Below, one piece after another: positions 39,466 to 48,473 of a stretch of 64,000 nucleotides of DNA. The position numbers and the translations under genes were made by a program. The notes under the pieces are model-generated. The model did not search any database and was not told the DNA's origin. It saw only the letters and a program-made list of their open reading frames with translations. Location of the stretch: contig NZ_FRCS01000006.1 of NCBI RefSeq assembly GCF_900143005.1, forward strand, positions 1-64,000. The letters are read 5' to 3'. How positions within the stretch are numbered: position 1 is the first letter of the stretch; each line of letters begins with the position of its first letter. Source of the stretch: Cryptosporangium aurantiacum. Lineage in GTDB: Bacteria > Actinomycetota > Actinomycetes > Mycobacteriales > Cryptosporangiaceae.

Positions 39466-41647
39466 CGACGACCGGCCGACGGCGAACAACGGAGCGCCCC
39501 GGACCACCCGCGACGCGGGCCCGGCGGCGCCACGCACCACCCTCGACGCCGGTTCGGCCACACCGCGCACGACGCGGGACGCCGGGCCGAGCGCGCCCAG
39601 GACCACCCGCGACGCCGCGCCCCACGCACCGCGCACAACCCGCGACGCCGTACCCGAGACACCGCGCACGACCCGCGACGCCGCGCCTGAGACCCCGCGC
39701 ACGACCCTCGACGACGCGCCCGACACACCACGCTCCACCCGGGATCTGGGGCTGGCGGCGCCGTCCACCCGAACAGGAAACGGCTCGGCCACCGGCGGTT
39801 CCGGCACCGGCGCGTTCCGCCGCGTCAACCTGCCGCCCGACCTCGACGAACTCGTCGTCGCCGAACGGGATCTCGACGCGGGCGGCGAAGCCGACATCGT
39901 GCTGGCCCGGCGCCGCGACAACGGCGAGCACGTGGTGATCCGGCTCTACCGACGCTTGGACACCCCGGTCGACGCGGCCAAGCTCGACCGGCTCCGCGCC
40001 GCCGACCCGCGGCACCTCATCCGCCTCCTGGAGTGGCGATCCGGTGAGCACGGCATCTGGGAGATGCTCGAGTACGCCGAGCACGGGTCACTCGCCGACC
40101 TCATGCAGCGCACACCGGGACGCTGGTCACCCGCCCAGGTGCGGGTGGTGCTGGAACAGACCGCGGCGGCCCTCGAGTACGCCCACTCCCTGCAGTTCGT
40201 CCACCGCGACATCAAGCCGCAGAACCTGCTGGTCCGCAGCCTCGACCCGCTCGACCTGGTGATCGCCGACTTCGGCCTGGCCACCGTCGTCGCGCAGACC
40301 AGGGAGATGCGCCAGACCACCTCGCGCACGTCGGCCTACGCCGCGCCGGAGGCGGCGACCGGCGAGGCGTCCCGCGCGCTGGACTGGTGGTCGCTGGGCA
40401 TGGTGCTGGTGGAGCTGCTCACCGGCCAGCACCCGTTCCAGCGGCGGGACCGCACCTGGATGAGCGACGTGATGATCGTCCGCGAGCTGACCGTCCACGA
40501 CATCGACGTCAGCGACATCCACGACGACTCCTGGGAGCTGTTGTGCCGCGGGCTGCTCACGCGGTCGCCGGAGCACCGCTGGGGAGCCGAGCAGGTCCGG
40601 CAGTGGCTCGGCGGCGCCCGGCCGCGGGTCGTCTCCGGCCGGCAGGGTCCCCAGTTCGCGTTCGCCAACGCGCTCTACTCCGACCCGGTCGAGTTGGGAC
40701 GGGCCTTCCGCGAGCACTGGCCTGCCGCGCGTCGGCTGCTCAAGGGCCAGGCCAATCGGGCACCCGCGTTCCTGAACTTCCGCGAGTGGGCCGAGAAGCT
40801 GGGGCTCGACGCGCTCACCCGCACCCTCGACCGGCCGAACCGGGAGAACCGGCTGGTCGCGCAGGTCATCCGGGTGCTCGATCCGGAGGGACCGGCCGTG
40901 TTCGCCGGGTACGAGGTCACCTCGGACCGGCTGGCCGGGATGGTTCAGCGGGCCGGCCAGGAAGACATCAACGCGTTCTTCCGCATGCTGTTCGACGACG
41001 GCGCGCTGGCCGTGTACGACGGGCTGCCCGGTTGTGACGGTTACGCGCTGGTGGACGAGCGCTGGCACCAGTCGGTCGATCACTTCGACCAGCAGCTCGC
41101 CGTCGCCCCCGGTTACGCCTCGGATTCGCCGCCGGCCCGGCTGGCCAGGGCGCAGTTGCTGCTGACCTCGTTCCCCGGTCAGGAGGGGGCGCTGCGGCAG
41201 CAGGCCACGGCGGCCGGCGCCGACCCGGAGGCGAGACACCAGCCCTGGTTCCGCGGACTCTGCCAGGCACAGGTCCCGCCGCACCTGCGGGCGGCACAGG
41301 ATCTGGTGATCACGCTGCTGCGTCCGTATGCCGCTGACCTGACCGCGCGGCAGCGGGCGGAAGCGCATCGGCAGGCCCAGATCGCCGAACAGCGCCGGCT
41401 GGCCGAGCGTCGCAATTCGTTGGACCGGGCCAGCGGCCCGATCGGCCTCGCGTTGGCCCTGGGCGGTTGTTTCGTGCCTTTCGTCGGGATATTCGCCGGC
41501 CCGGCGGCGGTCTACTTCGGAGTTCGTGGCCGACGGGTGATGGCGACGGGTTCGACGGCGGCCATCGTGATCGGTGTCATTTCCACGATCGTCTGGGTGA
41601 TCTACCTGATGACGGTGGTGGCCGGTACGGCCGCGAGCAACTCGTGA
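39455..41647 (+). CDS. Membrane-anchored Ser/Thr protein kinase with N-terminal TT[RL]D repeats
   Basis: The 730-residue protein has four parts. Residues 14-97 are eight 10-residue repeats of PRTT[RL]DA type; the last reads PRSTRD. A kinase domain follows (about 125-400) with HRDIKPQN (250-257), DFG at 272-274 and APEA activation loop end. The beta-3 Lys normally in VAIK is Arg163 (VVIRLY), and the glycine loop is weak, so activity may be altered. A middle region (about 410-620) has no recognised domain. The C-terminus has two or three membrane helices (GLALALGGCFVPFVGIFAGP and AAIVIGVISTIVWVIYLM). GGAGGAGG lies before the ATG. The stop overlaps the CHAT gene start (GTGA). Confidence 0.88.
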   Translation: MAADDDRPTANNGAPRTTRDAGPAAPRTTLDAGSATPRTTRDAGPSAPRTTRDAAPHAPRTTRDAVPETPRTTRDAAPETPRTTLDDAPDTPRSTRDLGLAAPSTRTGNGSATGGSGTGAFRRVNLPPDLDELVVAERDLDAGGEADIVLARRRDNGEHVVIRLYRRLDTPVDAAKLDRLRAADPRHLIRLLEWRSGEHGIWEMLEYAEHGSLADLMQRTPGRWSPAQVRVVLEQTAAALEYAHSLQFVHRDIKPQNLLVRSLDPLDLVIADFGLATVVAQTREMRQTTSRTSAYAAPEAATGEASRALDWWSLGMVLVELLTGQHPFQRRDRTWMSDVMIVRELTVHDIDVSDIHDDSWELLCRGLLTRSPEHRWGAEQVRQWLGGARPRVVSGRQGPQFAFANALYSDPVELGRAFREHWPAARRLLKGQANRAPAFLNFREWAEKLGLDALTRTLDRPNRENRLVAQVIRVLDPEGPAVFAGYEVTSDRLAGMVQRAGQEDINAFFRMLFDDGALAVYDGLPGCDGYALVDERWHQSVDHFDQQLAVAPGYASDSPPARLARAQLLLTSFPGQEGALRQQATAAGADPEARHQPWFRGLCQAQVPPHLRAAQDLVITLLRPYAADLTARQRAEAHRQAQIAEQRRLAERRNSLDRASGPIGLALALGGCFVPFVGIFAGPAAVYFGVRGRRVMATGSTAAIVIGVISTIVWVIYLMTVVAGTAASNS
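39494..39745 (+). repeat. Eight 30-bp tandem repeats encoding PRTT[RL]D motifs in the kinase
   Basis: The DNA repeats with a 30-base period (eight units). Each codes for a 10-residue unit centred on PRTT[RL]D; unit 8 is PRSTRD. The codons vary between units while the motif is kept, pointing to selection on the protein rather than recent duplication. TTRD and TTLD have the Thr-x-x-Asp spacing of FHA ligands. Confidence 0.8.
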
Positions 41648-44445
41648 CGAACTCCGAGACGATCGCGCTGATCGAACGGCTCTCGGCGATGTCCGACGAA
41701 CGCCGCGCCGGACTCCTCGAGGGCCTGTCCCTACCGGACCGGACCCTGGGTGCGCAGGAGCTGCTCACCCGCTCGATCTGCCACTCGCTGGACTACTCGC
41801 GAACCCGCGAACCCCACGCGCTGGTCCGGGCCCTGGCCGATCTCCACGAGGTGAGCAGGCACGGCACCGTCGACTACGCGGCCACGCTGTGGACGCTCAA
41901 CCGCCAGGTCGAAGGCGCGATGAGCGGCGCCCCGATGGACGTCGCGCAGGCCGAGGCGATCCTCGACGCGTCCGGCCCCGACCCCACCGGCGCCGGTTCG
42001 GAGGCCGGGCTGCGGGCCCTGCTGCTGGCCGCCGCGGCGCTGACCGAGGACTCGCAGCGCCCGCCCGATGAGGCACTGCGCGCGCTCGACCGGATGCAGC
42101 AGAAGCTCCCGCCGGGTAACCAGTTCGCGGGGATCCTCGAGAACGTGCGGATCGCCCTGGTCGTCAAGGTCGCCGAGCAGCGCGGCGAGTACGGACCCGC
42201 CGAGGAGGTGGCGGGGCGGTTCGCCGGGCCGCAGCCCCCGCCACCGGACTTCGTCAGCGGCCAGGACGACGACCTGCACCGGCTCGGGACGCGGATCAAC
42301 GCGCTGATGGGCCAGATGATGGCCGCCTCGCAGCGGGGCGACTTCGTCACCGCGGCCCGGCTACTCGACCAGATCAAGCCGCTCATGGCCCAGGTGCCGG
42401 ACGACACGCCGGCCATCGCGCACTCCCGGGCGCTGATGGGCATGGCCGACCGGATGCTGGACTTCTACCGGACCGGCGGGCACAGCGGGGACACCGGGTT
42501 GGGCACTCCCCCGACGCTCAAGATCCCGGCGGACGCCCCGGACCCGTTCGAGGCGGTCAGCCAGCTGAGCGGGCTCCGCGACTCCGAGCGTCGGCTGGCG
42601 CTGCACGCCCAGGGCATGAACCTCGCCCACCAGGCGCTGCGGGCCGGTGACCTGGCGGGCCTCCGCCGCGGTATCGAGCGGATGCGTGAGTCGATCACCG
42701 GTGCGCCCGCGGACAACCCCCACCTGGTCGACTACCGGGCGCACCTCGGTGCCGTGCTGCTCGCGCTGTACACCCGCACACACGACCGCGCGGCGCTGAC
42801 CGAAGCGACGGGCGAACTCGAGTGGGCCGCCCGGACGGCCGCCCGGCCCACCCACCCGAGCTGGGCGTCGATCTGCCTGGGCTTGTTCAAGGCCTACCGC
42901 GCGGCCGGGCAGGAGGCCGCGGCCCGGAGCTGGGGACGGCGCGGGTTGCAGGGCCACGCCTGGAGCGTGCTCCTGCAGGCCGGAACGTCCGACGCGACGA
43001 CCGCCGCCGAGCGCGGCGCGATCGACGACGCCGTCGAGGTCACCAGGGCCTTCCTGGACGCCGACGACACGGACACCGCCGCGCTGACGCTGGACGCCGG
43101 CCGCGGGCTCCTCCTGCACTCCGCCGCCACGAACACCGGTGTGCCGCAGCGACTCCGCAGGCTCGGTGCCGACGACCTCGCGCTGGAATGGGAGAAGACC
43201 GGCGGTGTGCAGAGCGACTTCGGCTCGGGCCTGCGCTACCGGGTGCTGGCGCGGCTGGCGGGCGTCGACTCGCTGGACGACGTCGAGGCGCCCGGCGGGC
43301 TGCTGACACCGCCGGAGCTGGCCGAGACCAGGGCCGCGCTGGCCACGCTCGGCGCGGACGCGCTGGTCTACCTGCTGCCCGCCGACCGGTACGGGTCCGG
43401 TGTGGCCCTGGTGGTGCCCCGCGGCGAGGCCACCTACCAGGTCGCGCTGCCCGGTTTGACGACGCCGCCGGGTGGCTGGCTGGACACCACCGCCACCCGC
43501 GCGCCGGAGCAGCTCACCCGGGACGCCGTTCCGGTGGGGGAACCGGCTGCCGACGGTCTCACCGAGCTCTGCCGCTGGGCCTGGTCGGCCGCGATGGAAC
43601 CGCTGCTGGACACGCTGCGGACCAGCGGCCCGGCCCGGCTGGTGCTGGCACCGGTCGGCGCGCTGGCCACCGTGCCCTGGCACGCGGCGCGCAGCCCGGA
43701 GGGCGGCTACGCGGTCGAGCGCGCGGTGATCTCCTATGCGGCTTCGGCCCGGCTGCTCTGTCACGCCGCCTGGCGTCCGGTGCCCGAACCGGACCGGGGC
43801 GGACTGGTCGTCGCCGACCCGACCGGCGATCTCGCGCAGGCCCGCGCCGAGGCCGTCGCGGTGCGGGACGTGTTCTATCCGGACGCCCGGACGCTCGGCG
43901 GAATCGACAGCCAGGACGTCGCCACGCCGGAGGCGCTGCGGAACTGGCTCAAACGCCCCTCTCCGGGCCGGTCCAGCCTCCACCTCGCCTGTCACGGTGT
44001 GGTCGGCGCGGGCGGCGGGCAGGGCTCCTACCTCGTCCTCGCCGCCGGTCGCCGGCTCTCGGCCCAGGACATCCTGGAGCTGCGCGAGCCGGCGCCGGTC
44101 GACGTCGTGACGCTGGCCGCGTGCACCACCGCGGTCGCGTCCGGTGACTACGACGAGGCCTTCAGCCTCGCGACCGCGTTTCTCGCGAGCGCGGCCTCCA
44201 CGGTCTTCGGCTCGCTGTGGAAGGTGCCCGACCACGCGACGAAGCTGCTGATCTTCATGACCCATCACTACCTGCGCCACGAGCGGCTGCGACCGGCCGA
44301 GGCGCTGCGCGCCGCGCAGCTCTGGATGCTGGATCCCGATCGGAAGGTCCCCGACACGATGCCCGACGAATTGGCGGACGCCACCTCGCTGACCGGCGCC
44401 GCGAAGGTCGAGAGCTGGGCCGGCTTCACCCACTACGGCCGATGA
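41644..44445 (+). CDS. CHAT-domain caspase-like protease with helical N-terminal repeats
   Basis: The 933-residue protein has a long helical N-terminal region (about 1-560) that looks like degenerate TPR-type repeats, then a CHAT domain (about 560-933). The active-site His784 is in HLACHG and Cys827 in TLAACTTA, the usual CHAT dyad spacing. Other CHAT features are VPWHAAR, GLVVADPTGDL, SLWKVPDHAT and the terminal WAGFTHYG. TPR-CHAT proteins include effector proteases such as that of type III-E CRISPR, and are associated with conflict systems. The start GTG at 41644 overlaps the kinase stop and no other start gives a better ribosome binding site. It is followed directly by a second caspase-like gene (ATGA overlap). 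Confidence 0.88.
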   Translation: MTNSETIALIERLSAMSDERRAGLLEGLSLPDRTLGAQELLTRSICHSLDYSRTREPHALVRALADLHEVSRHGTVDYAATLWTLNRQVEGAMSGAPMDVAQAEAILDASGPDPTGAGSEAGLRALLLAAAALTEDSQRPPDEALRALDRMQQKLPPGNQFAGILENVRIALVVKVAEQRGEYGPAEEVAGRFAGPQPPPPDFVSGQDDDLHRLGTRINALMGQMMAASQRGDFVTAARLLDQIKPLMAQVPDDTPAIAHSRALMGMADRMLDFYRTGGHSGDTGLGTPPTLKIPADAPDPFEAVSQLSGLRDSERRLALHAQGMNLAHQALRAGDLAGLRRGIERMRESITGAPADNPHLVDYRAHLGAVLLALYTRTHDRAALTEATGELEWAARTAARPTHPSWASICLGLFKAYRAAGQEAAARSWGRRGLQGHAWSVLLQAGTSDATTAAERGAIDDAVEVTRAFLDADDTDTAALTLDAGRGLLLHSAATNTGVPQRLRRLGADDLALEWEKTGGVQSDFGSGLRYRVLARLAGVDSLDDVEAPGGLLTPPELAETRAALATLGADALVYLLPADRYGSGVALVVPRGEATYQVALPGLTTPPGGWLDTTATRAPEQLTRDAVPVGEPAADGLTELCRWAWSAAMEPLLDTLRTSGPARLVLAPVGALATVPWHAARSPEGGYAVERAVISYAASARLLCHAAWRPVPEPDRGGLVVADPTGDLAQARAEAVAVRDVFYPDARTLGGIDSQDVATPEALRNWLKRPSPGRSSLHLACHGVVGAGGGQGSYLVLAAGRRLSAQDILELREPAPVDVVTLAACTTAVASGDYDEAFSLATAFLASAASTVFGSLWKVPDHATKLLIFMTHHYLRHERLRPAEALRAAQLWMLDPDRKVPDTMPDELADATSLTGAAKVESWAGFTHYGR

Positions 44446-46352
44446 GCGCGACCGTCTACGCGCTCCTGGTCGGGATCGACGCCTACCAGGGGCCGCGCGT
44501 GCGTCCGCTCCACGGCTGCAAGAACGACATCGCGTCCGCGCAGGAGTTCCTGGCGCGGTCGACGTCCTCGCTGCGGGTGGAGACGCTCCGCGACGGAGAG
44601 GCGACCCGCGACGCGGTCGTCGACGGGATCCGGACCCACCTGGGCGCCGCGGGTGCCGGGGACACCGCCGTGTTCTGGTTCAGCGGGCACGGTTCGCTGG
44701 CCCCCGTCCCGGCCGCGCTGCGCCACCTGGAGCCCAGCGGAACGAGCCAGACGCTGGTCTGCGCGGACAGCCGGCTGCCCGGCGTGCCCGACCTGCAGGA
44801 CTACGAGCTGGCGACGCTTCTCGACCGCATCGCGGGAAACGGCGTCCACGTCGTCGTGATCCTCGACAGCTGTCACTCCGGTGGGGCCACCCGCGGTGAG
44901 GCGGTGTCCGAGCGGTTCGCGCCGCCCGCCACCGAGCCACCCGCCCCGGAGACGCTGCTGGACGAGGTGCTGGCCGGGACGTCCCGCGACGGAAGCGCCG
45001 AGGTCGCAGAGCGTCGGCGGGGTAACCACGTGGCACTGACCGCGTGCCAGATCCACCAGACCGCAGCGGAGTACCGACGCGACGGCGAGTTCCGCGGGGC
45101 GTTCACGACCGCGCTGCTGAACGCGGCCAACGCGCAGGGAGCCGACGCCACCTACCGCGAGCTGATGGTTGCCGCGCGCTGTGCGATCGAGGACCTGGTT
45201 CCGAACCAGCACCCGCTGCTGTACCCGCACGAGCATCCGATCGCCGACCGGATGTTCCTGGGCGGCGCCGGGCGGAGCCCTCGCTCGGCGATCGTGATGC
45301 GTTACCTCCGCGGCCGGTGGGAGATCGACGCGGGGTCCTGCCATGGCCTGACCCCACCGGAGGCGGACGACCCGCTGCTGGTCGGGGTGGTCGGCGTCCC
45401 CGCTCACGAGGCCAGGGTGACCCGCGTCGGCGTGGTGTCGAGCGACGTCGAGCCGGTCGGCTGGCAGCCGGACCGCGGCAGGCAGTACCCGATGGCGCTG
45501 ACCCGGATGCCCACACCCCCGGCGGAGGTGACGGTGGACGGCGCGCGGGAGTTCACCGACCGGCTCGCCGCCGCGATCCGCACCGGCGGTCCGGGCGGTG
45601 GGGCCTCGCCGTACGTCCGGATCGCGCCGGGTGGGACGCTCCACGTGCGGGACGATCCGCCGCGGATCCTGGGTCAGGACGGTGAGCTGCTCGCCCCGCC
45701 GGTGGTCACCGGGGACCCGGTTCCGACGGTGCTCCGCGAGCTGGAACACATCGCGCGCTGGCGTCAGATCAAGAAGCTCGTCAACGTGGGCTCTCCGCTC
45801 GCGGGCACGGTCGACGTGGAGCTGATCGCCGCCGCGCCGGGCGTCGCGACGGCTCCGCTGGAGGGCCCGGCGCTCCGCCCCGACGCGGACGGGGTGATCC
45901 GGCTGCGGTACGCCCCGGACCCGCCGGTGGTCTTCATCCGGTTGCGGAATCGCAGCGACCGGCGTCTGTACTGTGCGCTGCTCGACCTCACCGACCGGTA
46001 CCAGATCCACCCCGACCTGTTCCCCGGTGACTACCTCGGACCGGGCCAGGTGGGCACGGCGGTCGACGGCAGGCGGGTCCAGTTCTCGCTCCCGCCGGGC
46101 CGAGCGGCCACGCGCACGGCGCAGGGCCGGGACTGGCTCCTCCTCCTCGTCTCGGACCAGGAGTTCTCGTCCGCCGCGTTCCGGTTGGGGCGGCTCGGGG
46201 AGCCCGCGCCGGACCGCAGCCGCGGACTGCCCGGGCTGTCCGGTGTGCTGGAGCGGCTCGCGTTGACCGCGCTGCACCGTGATGCGCGCCGCGAGTCGCC
46301 GGTGGCGCACGACTGGACGACATCGATCGTCGAGGTAGTGACCCAAGCCTGA
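44442..46352 (+). CDS. Caspase-like (C14) protease with long C-terminal extension
   Basis: The 636-residue protein starts with a p20-like domain: MSATVYALLVGIDAY, His83 in FWFSGHGS, and Cys144 in VVILDSCHSGG. This is the caspase/metacaspase His-Cys dyad with the acidic DSC/H context. After residue about 280 comes an extension of about 350 residues. It includes SPRSAIVMRYLRGRWEIDAGSCHGLTP and a beta-rich section (RLYCALLDLTDRYQIHPDLFPGDYL) that resembles the DUF4384-type domain found in other bacterial caspases. It overlaps the CHAT gene by 4 bases and is the last gene of the operon. The convergent padR-type gene ends 10 bases away. Presumed effector or processing protease. Confidence 0.87.
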   Translation: MSATVYALLVGIDAYQGPRVRPLHGCKNDIASAQEFLARSTSSLRVETLRDGEATRDAVVDGIRTHLGAAGAGDTAVFWFSGHGSLAPVPAALRHLEPSGTSQTLVCADSRLPGVPDLQDYELATLLDRIAGNGVHVVVILDSCHSGGATRGEAVSERFAPPATEPPAPETLLDEVLAGTSRDGSAEVAERRRGNHVALTACQIHQTAAEYRRDGEFRGAFTTALLNAANAQGADATYRELMVAARCAIEDLVPNQHPLLYPHEHPIADRMFLGGAGRSPRSAIVMRYLRGRWEIDAGSCHGLTPPEADDPLLVGVVGVPAHEARVTRVGVVSSDVEPVGWQPDRGRQYPMALTRMPTPPAEVTVDGAREFTDRLAAAIRTGGPGGGASPYVRIAPGGTLHVRDDPPRILGQDGELLAPPVVTGDPVPTVLRELEHIARWRQIKKLVNVGSPLAGTVDVELIAAAPGVATAPLEGPALRPDADGVIRLRYAPDPPVVFIRLRNRSDRRLYCALLDLTDRYQIHPDLFPGDYLGPGQVGTAVDGRRVQFSLPPGRAATRTAQGRDWLLLLVSDQEFSSAAFRLGRLGEPAPDRSRGLPGLSGVLERLALTALHRDARRESPVAHDWTTSIVEVVTQA

Positions 46353-46362
46353 CCGCGCGGCG

Positions 46363-46905
46363 CTAGTTCGTCGCGGAGGCCCGCTTCTCCAGGTCGATCG
46401 CGGTGTCGCCGGCCCAGTCCCGCAGCAAGCGTGCGCTGCGGATCCCGAGGTCCAGCGCGTAGGCCCCGAAGGCCGGGTTCTCCGAGCCCTGGGATGCCGC
46501 GATGGCCTCCTTGAGCGCGGTCAGGTCACGGAGCAGCGCGGCGTGCTGGGCGGCTTCGGCCCGCATGATCGACGCCGCTTCCCGGGGGTCGAGGACCGGG
46601 ATCAGGAACGCGCGGAGTGCCGTCTCGTTGCGGACGCTCCGCGGGCTCGCGTCGGCGCTCAGCCATCGCACGACCTCGTCCCGCCCGGCCTGCGTGACCG
46701 TGTAGATCTTGCGTCCCCGCCCGTCTCCGGCGTCCTCGACGACCGCCGCTCCGGTCTCGACCAGCTTGGCCAACTCGGGATAGATCTGGCTGTGCTTGGC
46801 CTGCCACACGCGATTGATCGAGCTGTCGAACAGTTTGGTGAGTTCGTAACCCGAGGCGGGGCCGTTGGCCGCCAGCATCCCGATGAGGGCCATCCGCAAC
46901 GACAT
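46363..46905 (-). CDS. PadR family transcriptional regulator
   Basis: The 180-residue protein has the PadR winged helix (MALIGMLAANGPASGYELTKLFDSSINRVWQAKHSQIYPELAKLVETGAAV) with the wing RKIYTVTQAGRDEVVRWL, and the C-terminal helices typical of the PadR-s1/Vir group. The ATG is at 46905. It is divergent from the carotenoid oxygenase gene and is the probable repressor of that promoter and its own. It converges with the caspase-like gene and is probably unrelated to it. Confidence 0.88.
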   Translation of the reverse strand: MSLRMALIGMLAANGPASGYELTKLFDSSINRVWQAKHSQIYPELAKLVETGAAVVEDAGDGRGRKIYTVTQAGRDEVVRWLSADASPRSVRNETALRAFLIPVLDPREAASIMRAEAAQHAALLRDLTALKEAIAASQGSENPAFGAYALDLGIRSARLLRDWAGDTAIDLEKRASATN

Positions 46906-46966
46906 GCTCAGAGCATAGGGCTCGAACGATGTGTCAACTCTTACCTGTCGCGTCGTACATATGGGA

Positions 46967-46981
46967 GGGTGCAGTGCACCC
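46967..46981. promoter_or_regulatory. 15-bp dyad GGGTGCA-G-TGCACCC, PadR/carotenoid oxygenase divergent region
   Basis: A perfect 7-bp inverted repeat with a 1-base spacer, about 37 bases before the carotenoid oxygenase ATG. Candidate operator or leader hairpin. Confidence 0.4.
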
Positions 46982-47017
46982 GCTCCACGCCTGACTCCGT
47001 CGAGCGAAGGAAGCATC

Positions 47018-48466
47018 ATGGCCAACCCCTATCTGCAGGGCGCGCACGCTCCGGTCGCCCGGGAAATCACGCTCACCGACCTGCGGGTCACCGGTGCTCT
47101 GCCGGAGAGCCTCGACGGGCGGTACCTCCGCAACGGGCCGAACCCGATCGGAGAGGTGGATCCGGCCACCTACCACTGGTTCACCGGCACCGGCATGATC
47201 CACGGGATCCGGCTGCGCGAGGGCCGGGCCGAGTGGTACCGCAACCGCTGGGTCCGGGGCCCCGCCGCGGCCGCCCAGCTCGGCGAGCCGGAGCGCCCGT
47301 CGTCCGGTGACGCCGGGATGGACCTGACCGGACCCAACACCAACGTCCTCGGGCACGCGGGCAAGACGCTCGCGCTCACCGAGGGCGGCATCGCCAACAT
47401 GGAGCTCGACTACGAGCTCGGCACCGTCGGACCCTGTGACTTCGGCGGGACGATCAGCGGCGGCTACACCGCGCACCCCAAGCGTGACCCCGCCACCGGC
47501 GAACTCCACGCGGTCTCGTACTCGTTCGCGCGCGGCAACCAGGTGCAGTACTCGGTGATCGGAGTGGATGGTCGCGCGCGCCGCACCGTCGACGTCACGG
47601 TCGGCGGCAGCACGATGATGCACGACTTCTCGCTCACCGAGAACTATGTCGTCTTCTACGATCTACCGGTCACGTTCGACCTGGAGAAGGTCCTCGGCCC
47701 GCCGGTGGTCACGACTCCCCTCCCGCTGTCCGACCAGGCGACGCTGGTGGCCGGCGCCGCGATCGGCGGGGTGACGGTCCCGGACCCGATCACCGCCGCG
47801 GCGGCCCCGACGCCGACCGACTCCGGCATCCCCTACAGCTGGAAACCCGGCTACCGGACCCGCGTGGGGGTGATGCCCCGGGACGGCGGCGACGCCGACG
47901 TGCGGTGGTTCGACATCGATCCCTGTTTTGTGTTCCATCCGCTCAATGCCTACGAGGTCGACGACACGATCGTGCTGGATCTCGCCCGGCACCCCAAGGC
48001 CTTCGACGCCGACGACGAGCGCGACGGCGCGATCAGCACGCTCGAGCGCTGGACGGTGAAACTCGGCGGCGGCGACGTCACCCAGACCCTCCTCGACGAC
48101 CTGCACCAGGAGTTCCCGCGCATCGACGAGCGCTTCACCGGCCGCAGGCACCGGTACGGCTACACGGTCGGGCTCACCCCCGGCGCCGCGTCGGTCAACC
48201 ACACGCTCGTCAAACACGACCTGGTCGCGGCCACCTCGCAGATCCGCGACTTCGGCCCGGCGACTGCGATCGGCGAGTTCGTCTTCGAGCCCGCCGCCCC
48301 GGACTCTCCCGAGGGCCACGGCTACCTCATGGGCCTGGTCTCCCACCTGGCCGACGACACGACCGACCTGACGATCCTCGACGCTGCGACCTTGGAGACG
48401 CTCGCCACGGTCCACCTGCCGGTCCGGGTGCCCACCGGCTTCCACGGCAACTGGATCCCGGACTGA
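47018..48466 (+). CDS. Carotenoid/stilbene cleavage oxygenase
   Basis: The 482-residue protein has the seven-bladed propeller pattern of carotenoid oxygenases: GRYLRNGPNPI at the N-terminus, GEVDPATYHWFTGTGMIHGIRL, MMHDFSLTENYVVFYD, FVFHPLNAYEVDDTIVLDLARHP and the C-terminal GFHGNWIPD. The His residues in these blades are the four iron ligands expected. It cleaves conjugated double bonds in carotenoids, retinoids or stilbenes (lignostilbene dioxygenase-like). The ATG has GAAGGAAG upstream. No carotenoid biosynthesis genes are in the window, so a catabolic or retinal-producing role is open. It is regulated by the divergent PadR protein (inference). Confidence 0.88.
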   Translation: MANPYLQGAHAPVAREITLTDLRVTGALPESLDGRYLRNGPNPIGEVDPATYHWFTGTGMIHGIRLREGRAEWYRNRWVRGPAAAAQLGEPERPSSGDAGMDLTGPNTNVLGHAGKTLALTEGGIANMELDYELGTVGPCDFGGTISGGYTAHPKRDPATGELHAVSYSFARGNQVQYSVIGVDGRARRTVDVTVGGSTMMHDFSLTENYVVFYDLPVTFDLEKVLGPPVVTTPLPLSDQATLVAGAAIGGVTVPDPITAAAAPTPTDSGIPYSWKPGYRTRVGVMPRDGGDADVRWFDIDPCFVFHPLNAYEVDDTIVLDLARHPKAFDADDERDGAISTLERWTVKLGGGDVTQTLLDDLHQEFPRIDERFTGRRHRYGYTVGLTPGAASVNHTLVKHDLVAATSQIRDFGPATAIGEFVFEPAAPDSPEGHGYLMGLVSHLADDTTDLTILDAATLETLATVHLPVRVPTGFHGNWIPD

Positions 48467-48473
48467 TCCCGGC

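Noticed and set aside
39494-39745. Tandem 30-bp repeats as a CRISPR or minisatellite
   Set aside because: No spacers, period matches the 10-codon protein unit, and the frame is kept; it is coding repeat in the kinase.
42361-44433. Minus-strand open frame of about 690 residues opposite the CHAT gene
   Set aside because: No domain visible; the plus strand has an intact CHAT dyad and a coupled start.
46353-46362. PadR regulator as part of the caspase operon
   Set aside because: It is convergent, on the opposite strand, and divergent from the carotenoid oxygenase, a more usual PadR target.
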